From: Acetobacteraceae bacterium UBA6159
Lineage (GTDB): Bacteria > Pseudomonadota > Alphaproteobacteria > Acetobacterales > Acetobacteraceae
Assembly (NCBI GenBank): GCA_002422345.1
Contig: DIUL01000173.1
Span: 6,696-62,686 of the forward strand
Length of the DNA: 55,991 nucleotides
Direction of reading: 5' to 3'
Each line of letters begins with the position of its first letter. The stretch's first letter is position 1. Under the pieces are notes generated by a model. The model did not search any database, had not been told where the DNA came from, and saw only the letters and a list, made by a program, of their open reading frames with translations. The position numbers were made by a program, and so were the translations under genes. Positions 44,058 to 51,721 of this stretch are shown here, piece by piece.

Positions 44058-45398
44058 CTACCCCGGCAGCGTCACCGTCGCCCTCGCCCCGCCCTCGACC
44101 CGGTTCGACAGGGTCACATCCCCGCCCGCGGCCCGCAGGATGTTCCGCGCGATCGGCAGCCCCAGCCCAACCCCCCCCGTCTCCCGGTTCCGGCTCGGCT
44201 CTGCCCGGTGGAAGGGTTCGAAGACGCGGTCCAGTTCTCCGGGGGGAATGCCCTCGCCCTCATCCTCGATCTCGATCCGCACCATCCCGCCCGCCGGCGG
44301 ATGCAGCCGCACCCGCGCGGACCCGCCATACTTCACCGCGTTCGTGACCAGGTTGGTCAGTGCGCGCTTCAGGCCGAGCGACCGGGCGTGAACGGTAAGG
44401 TGGGGGGGACCGTCGTAGTGGAGCTTGTTCTCCATCTGCGGCCAGGTGTCGTGCGCCTCATCCAGGATGGTTTGCAGCAGTTCGGCCAGGTCCAGCGCGA
44501 CGGCCGGTTCGTCGGTGCGCGACGCTCGCCCGAAGGCGAGGGTGGCGGAGACCATCGCCTCCAGCTCCGCCAGGTCGGACAGCATCTTGGTGCGCTGCTC
44601 CTCGTCCTCCATGAACTCGGCCCGCAGCTTCAGGCGGGTGATCGGCGTGCGGAGGTCGTGCCCGATGGCCGACAGCAGTTCCGTCCGGTCGGAGACGAAG
44701 CGCCTGATCCGTTCGGCCATCGTGTTGAAGGCGGCGGCGGCGCGGGCGACCTCCAGCGGTCCGGTTTCGGGCAAGGGCGGCGCGTTGACGTCGCGGCCCA
44801 GCGCCTCGGCCGCGGATGCGAGCGTGGCGACCGGCGCCGTCAGCCGCCGCACGGCCCACAGGATCAGCCCGGCGGCGAAGACGGTCATCAGCGCGAAGGC
44901 GATCTGGAACGTCGGGGAGTGCCAGGGGGCCACGCGCCCGACCGGGACGGTGACATGCAGCCATTGCCCCTCGGGCAGGCGGAAGGCGACGGTGATGCGC
45001 TGCATCGCGGGTCCGCCGTGGAAAACCACCTCTCGCCAGCGCTGGGACTGTACGCCCAGGGGCACCAGGTTGACGTTCACTCGCAGCAGGCGGGCAAGCT
45101 CGATCGGCACTTCGGACACCGCACCGGCGGGGGGGATGTTCGAGACCTCGACCACCAAGGCCGGGCCGCGGCGGAGTTCGGTCAACAGGGTCGGCCGTTG
45201 CTCGGGCGTGGCGACGACGAAGGAGCGGTAGATGCCGACGACGCGTTCGGCCACATCGCGGGCCTGCGCCAGGCGCTGCATGTCGACACGGTCGAGGCCG
45301 TGGATGGTCAGCCCGGCGATCTGCACCAGCGCCAGACCCAGCAGCAGCACGACCGCGGTGCGGGAGGCGAGGCTACGGGGCCAGGCGCGGAACGTCAC
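44058..45398 (-). CDS. EnvZ-like sensor histidine kinase
   Basis: A 446-residue membrane kinase. An N-terminal helix (VVLLLGLALVQIAGL) and a second near residue 165 enclose a periplasmic sensor of about 140 residues. A HAMP linker (RRLTAPVATLASAAEALG) follows. The H-box is SAIGHDLRTPITRLKL (phospho-acceptor His near 245), and the ATPase domain shows N-box LVTNAVKYG, G1 EIEDEGEGIP and G2 GVGLGLPIA. Its start overlaps the response regulator stop by 4 bases, so the two form a coupled operon. The signal is unknown. Sequence layout resembles EnvZ/RisS-type sensors in alphaproteobacteria. Confidence 0.94.
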   Translation of the reverse strand: MTFRAWPRSLASRTAVVLLLGLALVQIAGLTIHGLDRVDMQRLAQARDVAERVVGIYRSFVVATPEQRPTLLTELRRGPALVVEVSNIPPAGAVSEVPIELARLLRVNVNLVPLGVQSQRWREVVFHGGPAMQRITVAFRLPEGQWLHVTVPVGRVAPWHSPTFQIAFALMTVFAAGLILWAVRRLTAPVATLASAAEALGRDVNAPPLPETGPLEVARAAAAFNTMAERIRRFVSDRTELLSAIGHDLRTPITRLKLRAEFMEDEEQRTKMLSDLAELEAMVSATLAFGRASRTDEPAVALDLAELLQTILDEAHDTWPQMENKLHYDGPPHLTVHARSLGLKRALTNLVTNAVKYGGSARVRLHPPAGGMVRIEIEDEGEGIPPGELDRVFEPFHRAEPSRNRETGGVGLGLPIARNILRAAGGDVTLSNRVEGGARATVTLPG

Positions 45399-46114
45399 GC
45401 GCGTTCCACGGGGGCCGCGAGGACATAGCCCCCGCTGCGGACGGTCTTGATGAGCTGGGCGTTGCGCCCGTTGTCTTCCAGCTTGCGGCGCAGGCGGGAC
45501 ACGGCGACGTCGATCGCCCGGTCATACGGCCCGGCCTGCCGCCCGCGCAGCAGGTCGAGCAGCATGTCGCGGGTCAGGACGCGGTTCGCGCGTTCGACCA
45601 GGGCCAGCAGTAGATCGAACTCCCCACCCGTCAACGGCACCTCCACCCCTTCGGGGTTCACCAGGCGGCGGCGGGAGGTTTCCAGCATCCAGCCCGCGAA
45701 GCGGAACCCCGCCGGGGTTTCCCGCGCCTGCTGTTCTTCCCGCTCCGGCGCCCGCCTTAGCACGGCGCGGATGCGGGCCAGAAGCTCCCGCGGGTTGAAG
45801 GGCTTGGGGACATAGTCGTCGGCCCCGAGTTCCAGCCCGATGATGCGGTCCGTGTCTTCCCCCATCGCGGTCAGCATGATGATGGCGATGTTGGATTGGG
45901 CGCGCAGCCAGCGGGCCACGTCGAGGCCAGATTCGCCGGGCAGCATCAGGTCGAGGACGACAAGCTGGAAATGGCCGTTGCCCCAGGCACGACGCATCTC
46001 TCGCCCGTCACGGGCCGTGGTGACGCGGAAGCGGTTCTGCTCCAGGAAGCGCGCCAGCAGATCGCGGATTTCCCGGTCATCATCGACAATCAGGATATGC
46101 GGTATGTGTTCCAT
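45395..46114 (-). CDS. OmpR-family response regulator
   Basis: A 239-residue transcription regulator paired with the histidine kinase downstream. The receiver domain has the acidic pocket IVDDDREIRD, phospho-acceptor Asp in LVVLDLMLPGESG near residue 56 and Lys in YVPKPFNPREL. The C-terminal winged helix has LTGGEFDLLLALV and VSRLRRKLE, with the recognition helix region DRAIDVAVSRLR. ATG 46114 was chosen as the family start (HILIVDDD); the frame extends far upstream through alkA and the tRNA, which is not credible. A TACAAT -10-like box lies at 46158-46153 on the minus strand. Confidence 0.95.
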   Translation of the reverse strand: MEHIPHILIVDDDREIRDLLARFLEQNRFRVTTARDGREMRRAWGNGHFQLVVLDLMLPGESGLDVARWLRAQSNIAIIMLTAMGEDTDRIIGLELGADDYVPKPFNPRELLARIRAVLRRAPEREEQQARETPAGFRFAGWMLETSRRRLVNPEGVEVPLTGGEFDLLLALVERANRVLTRDMLLDLLRGRQAGPYDRAIDVAVSRLRRKLEDNGRNAQLIKTVRSGGYVLAAPVERA

Positions 46115-46297
46115 GCCCGCTAGAATAATACCGTCTCCGACACGCTGTGGCCATTGTAGCACTTTATTGCATTTCGAGCGGTGAGGAAGCATTTCGCCGC
46201 CGATCAGCGCCGGATGTGGGCGCTCGCGGCCCGATCGCCAAGCGGAATCGGCGGCCGCCCGGGTGACCCGGCGGATCGGGCGGCGTAGGGTCCGGCC

Positions 46298-46951
46298 ATG
46301 GATTTCCCCCATCCGCCCGCCCATGCCGCCGCCGCGCTCGCCGCGCTGATCGCCGCCGACCCCGATCTGGGGCGCGTGCTGGCCCAGGCCGGGCCGCTGC
46401 CCTGGCGCACCCGCGCGCCGGGTTTCCCCGGCCTGTTGCAGGCGATCGTTGCCCAGATGATCAGCAATCAGGCCGCCCATGCCATCTGGCACCGCCTGCG
46501 GGTGCTGCCGGACGCGCTCGACCCCGCCGGGATGATGCTGCTGTCGGAGGAGGACCTGCGCGGCGCCGGCCTGTCCCGCCCCAAGGTCGTCCATGCCCGC
46601 GCGCTGGCGACCGCGTTCCTGGATGGGACACTCAGCCAGGAGCAGCTTGCGGGGCTGGAAGACGAGGCGGCGATCGCGGCGATTGCCGGGGTGAAGGGAC
46701 TCGGGCGCTGGACCGCCGAAATCTATCTGTTGTTCGCGCTGGAGCGGCTGGATGTCTTCCCGTCCGGCGATATCGCGCTCGCCGCGGCGGCCGCCGACCT
46801 CAAGGGCCTGTCCGCTCGCCCGGACCCGAAGGCGCTGCGAATCTTCGCGGAACAATGGAAGCCGGCGCGATCGATGGCCGCGCGATTGCTGTGGCACCAT
46901 TGGCGCCACGTCACCGGCAGACCGGCGATGGATGACATGCCCGTTGCCTAG
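46298..46951 (+). CDS. DNA-3-methyladenine glycosylase 2 family protein (AlkA-like)
   Basis: A 217-residue HhH-GPD DNA glycosylase, which excises alkylated bases by flipping them out of the helix. The helix-hairpin-helix and catalytic segments are IAGVKGLGRWTAEIYLLFAL and the catalytic Asp in DVFPSGDIAL near residue 157. The N-terminal QAIVAQMISNQAAHAIWHRL is also typical. It is shorter than E. coli AlkA, lacking the N-terminal TBP-like domain, as in the bacterial Mag/AlkA2 group. It is divergent from the response regulator. Start ATG 46298 is well placed. Confidence 0.92.
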   Translation: MDFPHPPAHAAAALAALIAADPDLGRVLAQAGPLPWRTRAPGFPGLLQAIVAQMISNQAAHAIWHRLRVLPDALDPAGMMLLSEEDLRGAGLSRPKVVHARALATAFLDGTLSQEQLAGLEDEAAIAAIAGVKGLGRWTAEIYLLFALERLDVFPSGDIALAAAAADLKGLSARPDPKALRIFAEQWKPARSMAARLLWHHWRHVTGRPAMDDMPVA

Positions 46952-47026
46952 GGGCCGAACAAAATCCCTGCCCCTGGTCCGGGCCGGATCGGCTAAGCTG
47001 ACCGAAATGTCAGCAGAGCCGGGATA

Positions 47027-47109
47027 TGCGGTCGAGAAGACTCGAACTTCCACGGGGTTTCCCCCACAAGCACCTCAAGCTTGCGCGTCTACCATTCCGC
47101 CACGACCGC
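47027..47109 (-). tRNA. tRNA-Leu (anticodon GAG)
   Basis: An 83-base class II tRNA. The acceptor stem pairs GCGGTCG with CGACCGC, with discriminator A at 47027. The D arm (GGCGGAATGGTAGACGC), anticodon arm CAAGC-TTGAGGT-GCTTG with anticodon GAG, and the T arm GGAAGTTCGAGTCTTC can be drawn. The variable region TGTGGGGGAAACCCCG forms the long arm of leucine tRNAs. CCA is not encoded (the next bases are TAT). It reads CUC/CUU codons. Confidence 0.96.
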
Positions 47110-47131
47110 ATCGTGTTTCGGCAGGGGCCGG

Positions 47132-47160
47132 GGTATAGCCGATGAATAACGCGGCTTCAA
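47132..47160 (-). promoter_or_regulatory. tRNA-Leu promoter overlapping the lipB start
   Basis: On the minus strand, TTGAAG (47160-47155) and TATACC (47137-47132) are 17 bases apart. This places the start of transcription about 15 bases before the tRNA 5' end. The -35 and most of the spacer lie inside the first codons of lipB on the other strand, whose ATG is at 47142. Confidence 0.55.
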
Positions 47161-47837
47161 TCGCCGTTCTGCCCCTTGAGTGGCGGATTTCGGAAGGACT
47201 GACTCCGTACCCCGAGGCGCAGGCCCTGATGCAGGCCAGAATCGCCGGAATCCGGGCGGGGACCGAGGCCGAAATCGTCTGGTCGGTGCAACATCCGCCG
47301 CTCTATACGGCCGGCGTTTCCTCCCGGCCGGAGGAGCTGACGCAGCCCGATCGCTTCCCGACCTTCAAGACCGGACGCGGCGGGCACTGGACCTATCACG
47401 GCCCGGGGCAGCGCACCGTCTATGTGATGCTGGACCTGACGCGCCCGCATGGCGGCGTGCCGGCGAATGATATCCGTTGTTATGTCAACGGGTTGGAGGA
47501 GTGGCTGATCCGTACTCTGGCGATGTTCAACGTCAAGGGCGAACGCCGGGCGGGCCGGGTCGGCATCTGGGTCGTGGATCGCGCGCGCGGGACCGAATCG
47601 AAGATCGCCGCCATTGGGGTCCGTGTGACGCGCTGGGTGTCCTGGCACGGGGTCGCGCTGAATATCGATCCGGACCTGGGTCATTTCGGCGGGATCATTC
47701 CCTGCGGCATTTCCGAGTACGGCGTCACCAGCCTGGAGGACCAGGGCATTCCGGTAACGATGGCCGAGGTCGATGCCGCGCTGCGCCAGGCCTGGGACGA
47801 GGTTTTCGGGGCCGGCGGGCAGGTCTGCGCGGTCTGA
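47142..47837 (+). CDS. lipB: Octanoyltransferase
   Basis: A 231-residue LipB, which moves octanoyl groups from acyl carrier protein to lipoyl domains of 2-oxoacid dehydrogenases and the glycine cleavage system. Signature stretches are GRGGHWTYHGPGQRTVYVML near residue 80, RAGRVGIWV, KIAAIGVRVTRWVSWHGVAL with the catalytic Lys, and FGGIIPCGISEYGVTSL with the catalytic Cys near 190. The ATG at 47142 lies within the promoter of the divergent tRNA. Its stop overlaps the next gene by one base (TGATG). Confidence 0.96.
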   Translation: MNNAASIAVLPLEWRISEGLTPYPEAQALMQARIAGIRAGTEAEIVWSVQHPPLYTAGVSSRPEELTQPDRFPTFKTGRGGHWTYHGPGQRTVYVMLDLTRPHGGVPANDIRCYVNGLEEWLIRTLAMFNVKGERRAGRVGIWVVDRARGTESKIAAIGVRVTRWVSWHGVALNIDPDLGHFGGIIPCGISEYGVTSLEDQGIPVTMAEVDAALRQAWDEVFGAGGQVCAV

Positions 47838-48424
47838 TGCGAGTCGCTCTGTTCGCGGTCGGATCGGCCGTCACCGCGGATGTCGAGGAAAGCTGCGCCC
47901 GCGCCGGCTGGACCGTCACAATGGCCATCCGCAATTTTCCGGGGCCGAGCTGGGCGTCGGAGGAGGTGCCTTTGGTCGAGTCGGGGGATGTGTCGATTCG
48001 CGACCCCGTGCTGTTGCCGCTGTTCTCTCCCGCGAACCGGCGGGCGGCCTGGGCGGACGCGGTGGCGCGGGGGGCCACGGTGTTTCCGGTGCTGATCGAC
48101 CCGACGGCGATCCTGCCGCGGCGGATCGCGATCGCCGAGGGGGTGTATGTGAACGCCGGCTGCGTCATCGGCGCGGGGAGCCGGCTGGGTCGGTTCGTCT
48201 TCATCAACCGCGCAGCCTCGCTGGGGCATCACGCGGATGTGGGGGATTTCGCCTCGGTCGGGCCAGGGGTGACGGTGGCGGGCGGGGTGACGATCGGGGC
48301 GGGCGCGATGCTGGGGGCGGGGGCGGTGGTGCTGCCGAACGTGCGGATTGGGGCGGACGCGGTGATCGGCGCCGGCTGCGTGGTCCGCCACGACGTGCCG
48401 GCGGGGGGGCGGTTCGTGGGGTGA
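47837..48424 (+). CDS. Left-handed beta-helix acyltransferase (PglD/NeuD-like)
   Basis: A 195-residue protein. The first ~80 residues form a Rossmann-like N-terminal segment (VALFAVGSAVTADVEESC), as in the PglD/NeuD sialic acid or bacillosamine acetyltransferases. Residues about 95-190 hold hexapeptide repeats of a left-handed beta helix (IAEGVYVNAGCVIGAGSRLG, INRAASLGHHADVGDFASVG, MLGAGAVVLPNVRIGADAVIG). The catalytic His is likely in LGHHADVG. The ATG at 47837 overlaps the lipB stop. It probably decorates a sugar on a surface polymer or lipid-linked precursor; the acyl donor and acceptor are unknown. Confidence 0.86.
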   Translation: MRVALFAVGSAVTADVEESCARAGWTVTMAIRNFPGPSWASEEVPLVESGDVSIRDPVLLPLFSPANRRAAWADAVARGATVFPVLIDPTAILPRRIAIAEGVYVNAGCVIGAGSRLGRFVFINRAASLGHHADVGDFASVGPGVTVAGGVTIGAGAMLGAGAVVLPNVRIGADAVIGAGCVVRHDVPAGGRFVG

Positions 48425-48470
48425 TGCCCCGGTTTGGGGGAGGGAGCGGGGCGGATCGTTCCCCTCAGCG

Positions 48471-48618
48471 CTCCCTCCCCCCTTGAGGGGGAGGGTTGGG
48501 GTGGGGGATGGAAGCGGCACGGGGTTGGGGGTTTTCGCGGCACCGATCCGGGGGGGGCGGCGGGGACTGGGGTGGTTCTACCCCTCCCCCCGACCCCCTC
48601 CCTCAAGGGGAGGGGGCG
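48471..48618. repeat. Inverted pair of CCCCTTGAGGGG repeats
   Basis: A forward unit at 48471-48525 (with GAAGCGGCACGG tail) and an inverted unit at 48580-48618. The gap 48425-48723 has no gene. It separates the converging acyltransferase and radical SAM fusion genes. Confidence 0.8.
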
Positions 48619-48681
48619 CGTGCGGACGTTCGATGTTGCCCCATACCCATGGGTAGCCGTCGCCCCACGCAGGCACCTTCG

Positions 48682-48721
48682 CCCAATCACCCAATCACCC
48701 AATCACCCAATCACCCAATCA
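48682..48721. repeat. Five perfect 8-base tandem repeats (CCCAATCA)n
   Basis: Five exact CCCAATCA units (48682-48689, 48690-48697, 48698-48705, 48706-48713, 48714-48721) end two bases before the TAG stop (48724-48726) of the radical SAM fusion gene. On the gene's strand this is TGATTGGG repeated just after the stop. It is a simple-sequence tract prone to slippage, but outside the coding frame. Confidence 0.97.
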
Positions 48722-48723
48722 CC

Positions 48724-51651
48724 CTACGCCGCCGCCTCTGCCCGGGCCGAGGCGACAGCCTCCTCCAGGAACCCCTCCAGCCCCTTCACCGCCGCCGCGT
48801 CCCCGAACACCCGCCCCCGCCCGGTCTCGATCGCCGCCCGGGCCTCGGCCCGAGCGCCCGGATCGGCCAGGGACACCGCCAGGTCGACATAGTGTTCCCC
48901 CGACCAGGCGATCCACCGCTCCGCCCCGGCCAGCAGCAGGATCGCAGCGCTGTGCCGGCCGCGCATGAAGGGGCCGGGCAGGGTGACGATGGGGAGGCCG
49001 GCGGCCATCGCCTCCAGCGTCGTGTTGCCGCCCGACCAGCGGGGGCTGTCCAGATAGACGTCGGCGGCGCGCAGCAGGGCCGGGAACTCGGCGGCCGGCA
49101 CTGGCGGCGTGAAGACCACGTGGCGGCCGCCATCCAGGCCGGCGGCCTCGAACGCCTCGGCCAGCCGGTTCCTCAGCCGAGCGGCGTTCGGATCGGTCCG
49201 GGGGTTGCCGATGAACAGGAAGCGGGCGGCGGGCACGCGACGGGCGATCCCAACCAATAACGCATCGTCCCCGGGATGGTATTTGAACAAGGACTGGCAG
49301 CACAGATAGACGACCGCCCCCGGATCGGCCGCCAGGCCCAGCCCCGCCCGGGTCAGCGTGCCGGTGTCCGACGGCGGCGGCTGATAGCCGATCGACAGGT
49401 TCGGCAGCCGCACCAGGGTCTCGGTATAGTGCCGCTCCCCGTCCTCGGGTTCCATCAGGGCGCTTGAGAGGAAGTAGTCGATCGTCGCCAAGCCCGTCGT
49501 CACCGGATGTCCCCAGGCCACGCACTGCACCGGCGCCAACCGCCGAGCGCCGAGGCGGACGGGTGTCGGATGCATCCCGATCTCGGGGTAGATCAGCACG
49601 TCCAGCCGGTCCTCCCGGATCTGGCGGGCCCAATCGGCCTCGGCGCGCGGCCCGCGATGGAAGCGGGTGCAGTGGCGGGCGAGGGCGGCGCTGGTGTCGT
49701 CCTCGGCCTCTCCTAGATGGTAGCCCAGGACATCGAAGCGTGACCGGTCGAGGTCCGTGATCCAGCCACCGAACAGCTTCGAGACCGAGTGCAGGTGGAA
49801 ATAGGCCGTGGCGAAGCCGACCCGGATTCGTCCCCCTGGGCGGGCGCGGGTTGCCGGCGGGGGCAGGGCGGGCAGGGCCGCCATCAGCCGCCCGACGATG
49901 CGGCCGTACTGGCGCTGCGCCTCGGTGTCGTCCTCGCCCTGATACGACAGATAGAAGGGCTTGGCGGTGCCCACCTGTTCGGTCCCGCGCGCCAGGGACT
50001 CCGCGCTGGCCTGCCGGGTCCGGGCATCAAGGTCGGCCAGGTCCGCCAGATAGGCGGTGCGGCGTTCGGCGATCTCCTCGACCGATCCATGAACCACGGT
50101 CAGGCGCGCCATCGCCCGGGACAGGCGGGCGCCATGGTCGTCCGGATCGCGGGCCAGGCGGGCATCGAGCAGGCGCAGCGCCGGTGCGTCCATCCCGGCG
50201 ATGCGCAGGCGATTGGCGACGCGGAGCAGCACGGGATGGGCCGCGTCCAGCATCGCGCCCCGGTCGGCCGCCATCGCGGCAACCTCGGCATTCCCGGCGG
50301 CGGCGGCCCGTTCGGCGAGCGTCATCTCCACCCCCGCCGCGCCGGACCGATCGCCGTTTGCGTCCAGCGCGGCGGACAGGCCGTGCCAGGAGGGGATGTA
50401 GTCCGGGTGCTCGGTGACGTTGGCGTGTTCCAGCCGGACGGCCTCGTCGCGGCGGCCGTTCTTCTCCAGCGCCATCGCCAGGTTGTGGCTGACGCGCGGC
50501 CCGGGCGACAGCGTCCGCGCCGTCCGCAGCAGCGGTTCGGCCTGTTCGGCCTCCCCCGCCATCAGATGCACCAGGCCCAGGCCGTGCACGGCCCCGGCCG
50601 TCACCTTGTCGGCGGCGATGCGGCGGAAATTGCCGGACGCGGATTCGAGGTCGCCGTCCCGCAGCGCCTCCTCGGCCCGGGCCAGGGTTTCCTCGGCGAA
50701 GTCGGGCGCCTCGGTGCCAGCGGGGTTGAAGGCGCAGCCGTGGCAGATCGAGGGCTCGCGGTCGAAGTAGCGGGCCATGAAGCGGCGGACCCCGTCGGCG
50801 TGCCAGGCCTGCTCAAAGCCGGTCTCGGCCAGGCTGACGCGGCCCATCAGGTCGGGGTCGTTGGTCAGGCAGCAGGGGGTCAGGTAACCGCCGACCGTGA
50901 CATAGGCGGCGTGGAAGGGCCGGCGGCAGCGGCTGCCATCCGGCGTCAGGGCGGCGGCGGCCAGTACGGTCATGTCCGGGAAACGGGCGCGCACCGCGGC
51001 GATCGTGGCCAGGGCCGTCTTGCGGTCGGTCTCGGTCAGCGCCATCGGGTCGATCCGGGCGGCGTAGGAGACCAAGGGCTGGATTTCGACGATCCGCCCG
51101 CCCAGCCCCCGCAGTTCCCCCAGCAGATCCCCCAGTTCGGGCAGGTTGCGGCGGCTGAGAACCACGGACAGCGTCACATTCCCCTGGAACAGCGCGGTCA
51201 GGTCCCGCACCGCCTGGCCGAGGCGGACAGTGTCCGTCCCCTCCCGCAGGGCCTCGGCGGTGTCGGGCTTCAGGCTGTCGACCGAGATGGAGATATGCCC
51301 CAGGCCCACCGCGCGAAGCTGGGCGTAGTACGCCGTCTCCCGCGCCAGCGCATTGGTGTTGAAGCTGACCAGCCCATACCGGCCCGATCGGCGGGCGAGA
51401 CCGACCATCTCGGGCAGCGACGGATGCAGCGTCGGCTCCCCGATCCCCTGCAGGATGATCGCATCCGCCGGGGGCGCGTTGGCCAGCACCGCGGTGAAGC
51501 GGTCGAGCGGCATATGCGCGTTGCGCCAGGTCCCCTCGGCCATGCCCAGGGTGCGCTGGCACCCGGCGCAGCGGAGGTTGCAGCCGGTCGTGACCTCGAT
51601 CTGGAGGCGCCGGAGGCGGGCGGGGGCGGAGAAGAGGTTGCGATCGGACAT
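48724..51651 (-). CDS. Radical SAM/SPASM-like, TPR and O-GlcNAc-transferase-like fusion protein
   Basis: A 975-residue single frame with three parts. Residues about 10-230 are a radical SAM domain with the 4Fe-4S motif C-x3-C-x2-C (C24, C28, C31 in TTGCNLRCAGC), preceded by RRLQIEVTTG. Residues about 235-310 carry SPASM-type cysteines (RCRRPF, LTPCCLTND, ICHGCAFNP). Residues about 315-560 are TPR-like. Residues about 605-975 match the OGT/SPINDLY (GT41) C-terminus: RIRVGFATAYFHLHSVSKLF, LDVLIYPEIGMHPTPVRLGA, QCVAWGHPVTTGL, CCQSLFKYHP (catalytic-type Lys near 788) and GGNTTLEAMAAGLPIVTLPG. ATG 51651 starts just before the radical SAM domain. It follows malonyl-CoA decarboxylase by 70 bases. 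It is predicted to modify a protein or peptide, but no precursor gene was found nearby. Confidence 0.9.
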   Translation of the reverse strand: MSDRNLFSAPARLRRLQIEVTTGCNLRCAGCQRTLGMAEGTWRNAHMPLDRFTAVLANAPPADAIILQGIGEPTLHPSLPEMVGLARRSGRYGLVSFNTNALARETAYYAQLRAVGLGHISISVDSLKPDTAEALREGTDTVRLGQAVRDLTALFQGNVTLSVVLSRRNLPELGDLLGELRGLGGRIVEIQPLVSYAARIDPMALTETDRKTALATIAAVRARFPDMTVLAAAALTPDGSRCRRPFHAAYVTVGGYLTPCCLTNDPDLMGRVSLAETGFEQAWHADGVRRFMARYFDREPSICHGCAFNPAGTEAPDFAEETLARAEEALRDGDLESASGNFRRIAADKVTAGAVHGLGLVHLMAGEAEQAEPLLRTARTLSPGPRVSHNLAMALEKNGRRDEAVRLEHANVTEHPDYIPSWHGLSAALDANGDRSGAAGVEMTLAERAAAAGNAEVAAMAADRGAMLDAAHPVLLRVANRLRIAGMDAPALRLLDARLARDPDDHGARLSRAMARLTVVHGSVEEIAERRTAYLADLADLDARTRQASAESLARGTEQVGTAKPFYLSYQGEDDTEAQRQYGRIVGRLMAALPALPPPATRARPGGRIRVGFATAYFHLHSVSKLFGGWITDLDRSRFDVLGYHLGEAEDDTSAALARHCTRFHRGPRAEADWARQIREDRLDVLIYPEIGMHPTPVRLGARRLAPVQCVAWGHPVTTGLATIDYFLSSALMEPEDGERHYTETLVRLPNLSIGYQPPPSDTGTLTRAGLGLAADPGAVVYLCCQSLFKYHPGDDALLVGIARRVPAARFLFIGNPRTDPNAARLRNRLAEAFEAAGLDGGRHVVFTPPVPAAEFPALLRAADVYLDSPRWSGGNTTLEAMAAGLPIVTLPGPFMRGRHSAAILLLAGAERWIAWSGEHYVDLAVSLADPGARAEARAAIETGRGRVFGDAAAVKGLEGFLEEAVASARAEAAA

Positions 51652-51721
51652 GCCGGCAGGATGCCGGGAAAGAATGAAGATTTGGTTGACGGGGGACGAT
51701 TGTGTTCGTCCCCCGGCGCGA

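Noticed and set aside
51652..51721. Peptide precursor gene beside the radical SAM fusion
   Set aside because: The 70-base gap has no start with a ribosome site, and the 48425-48723 gap holds only repeats.
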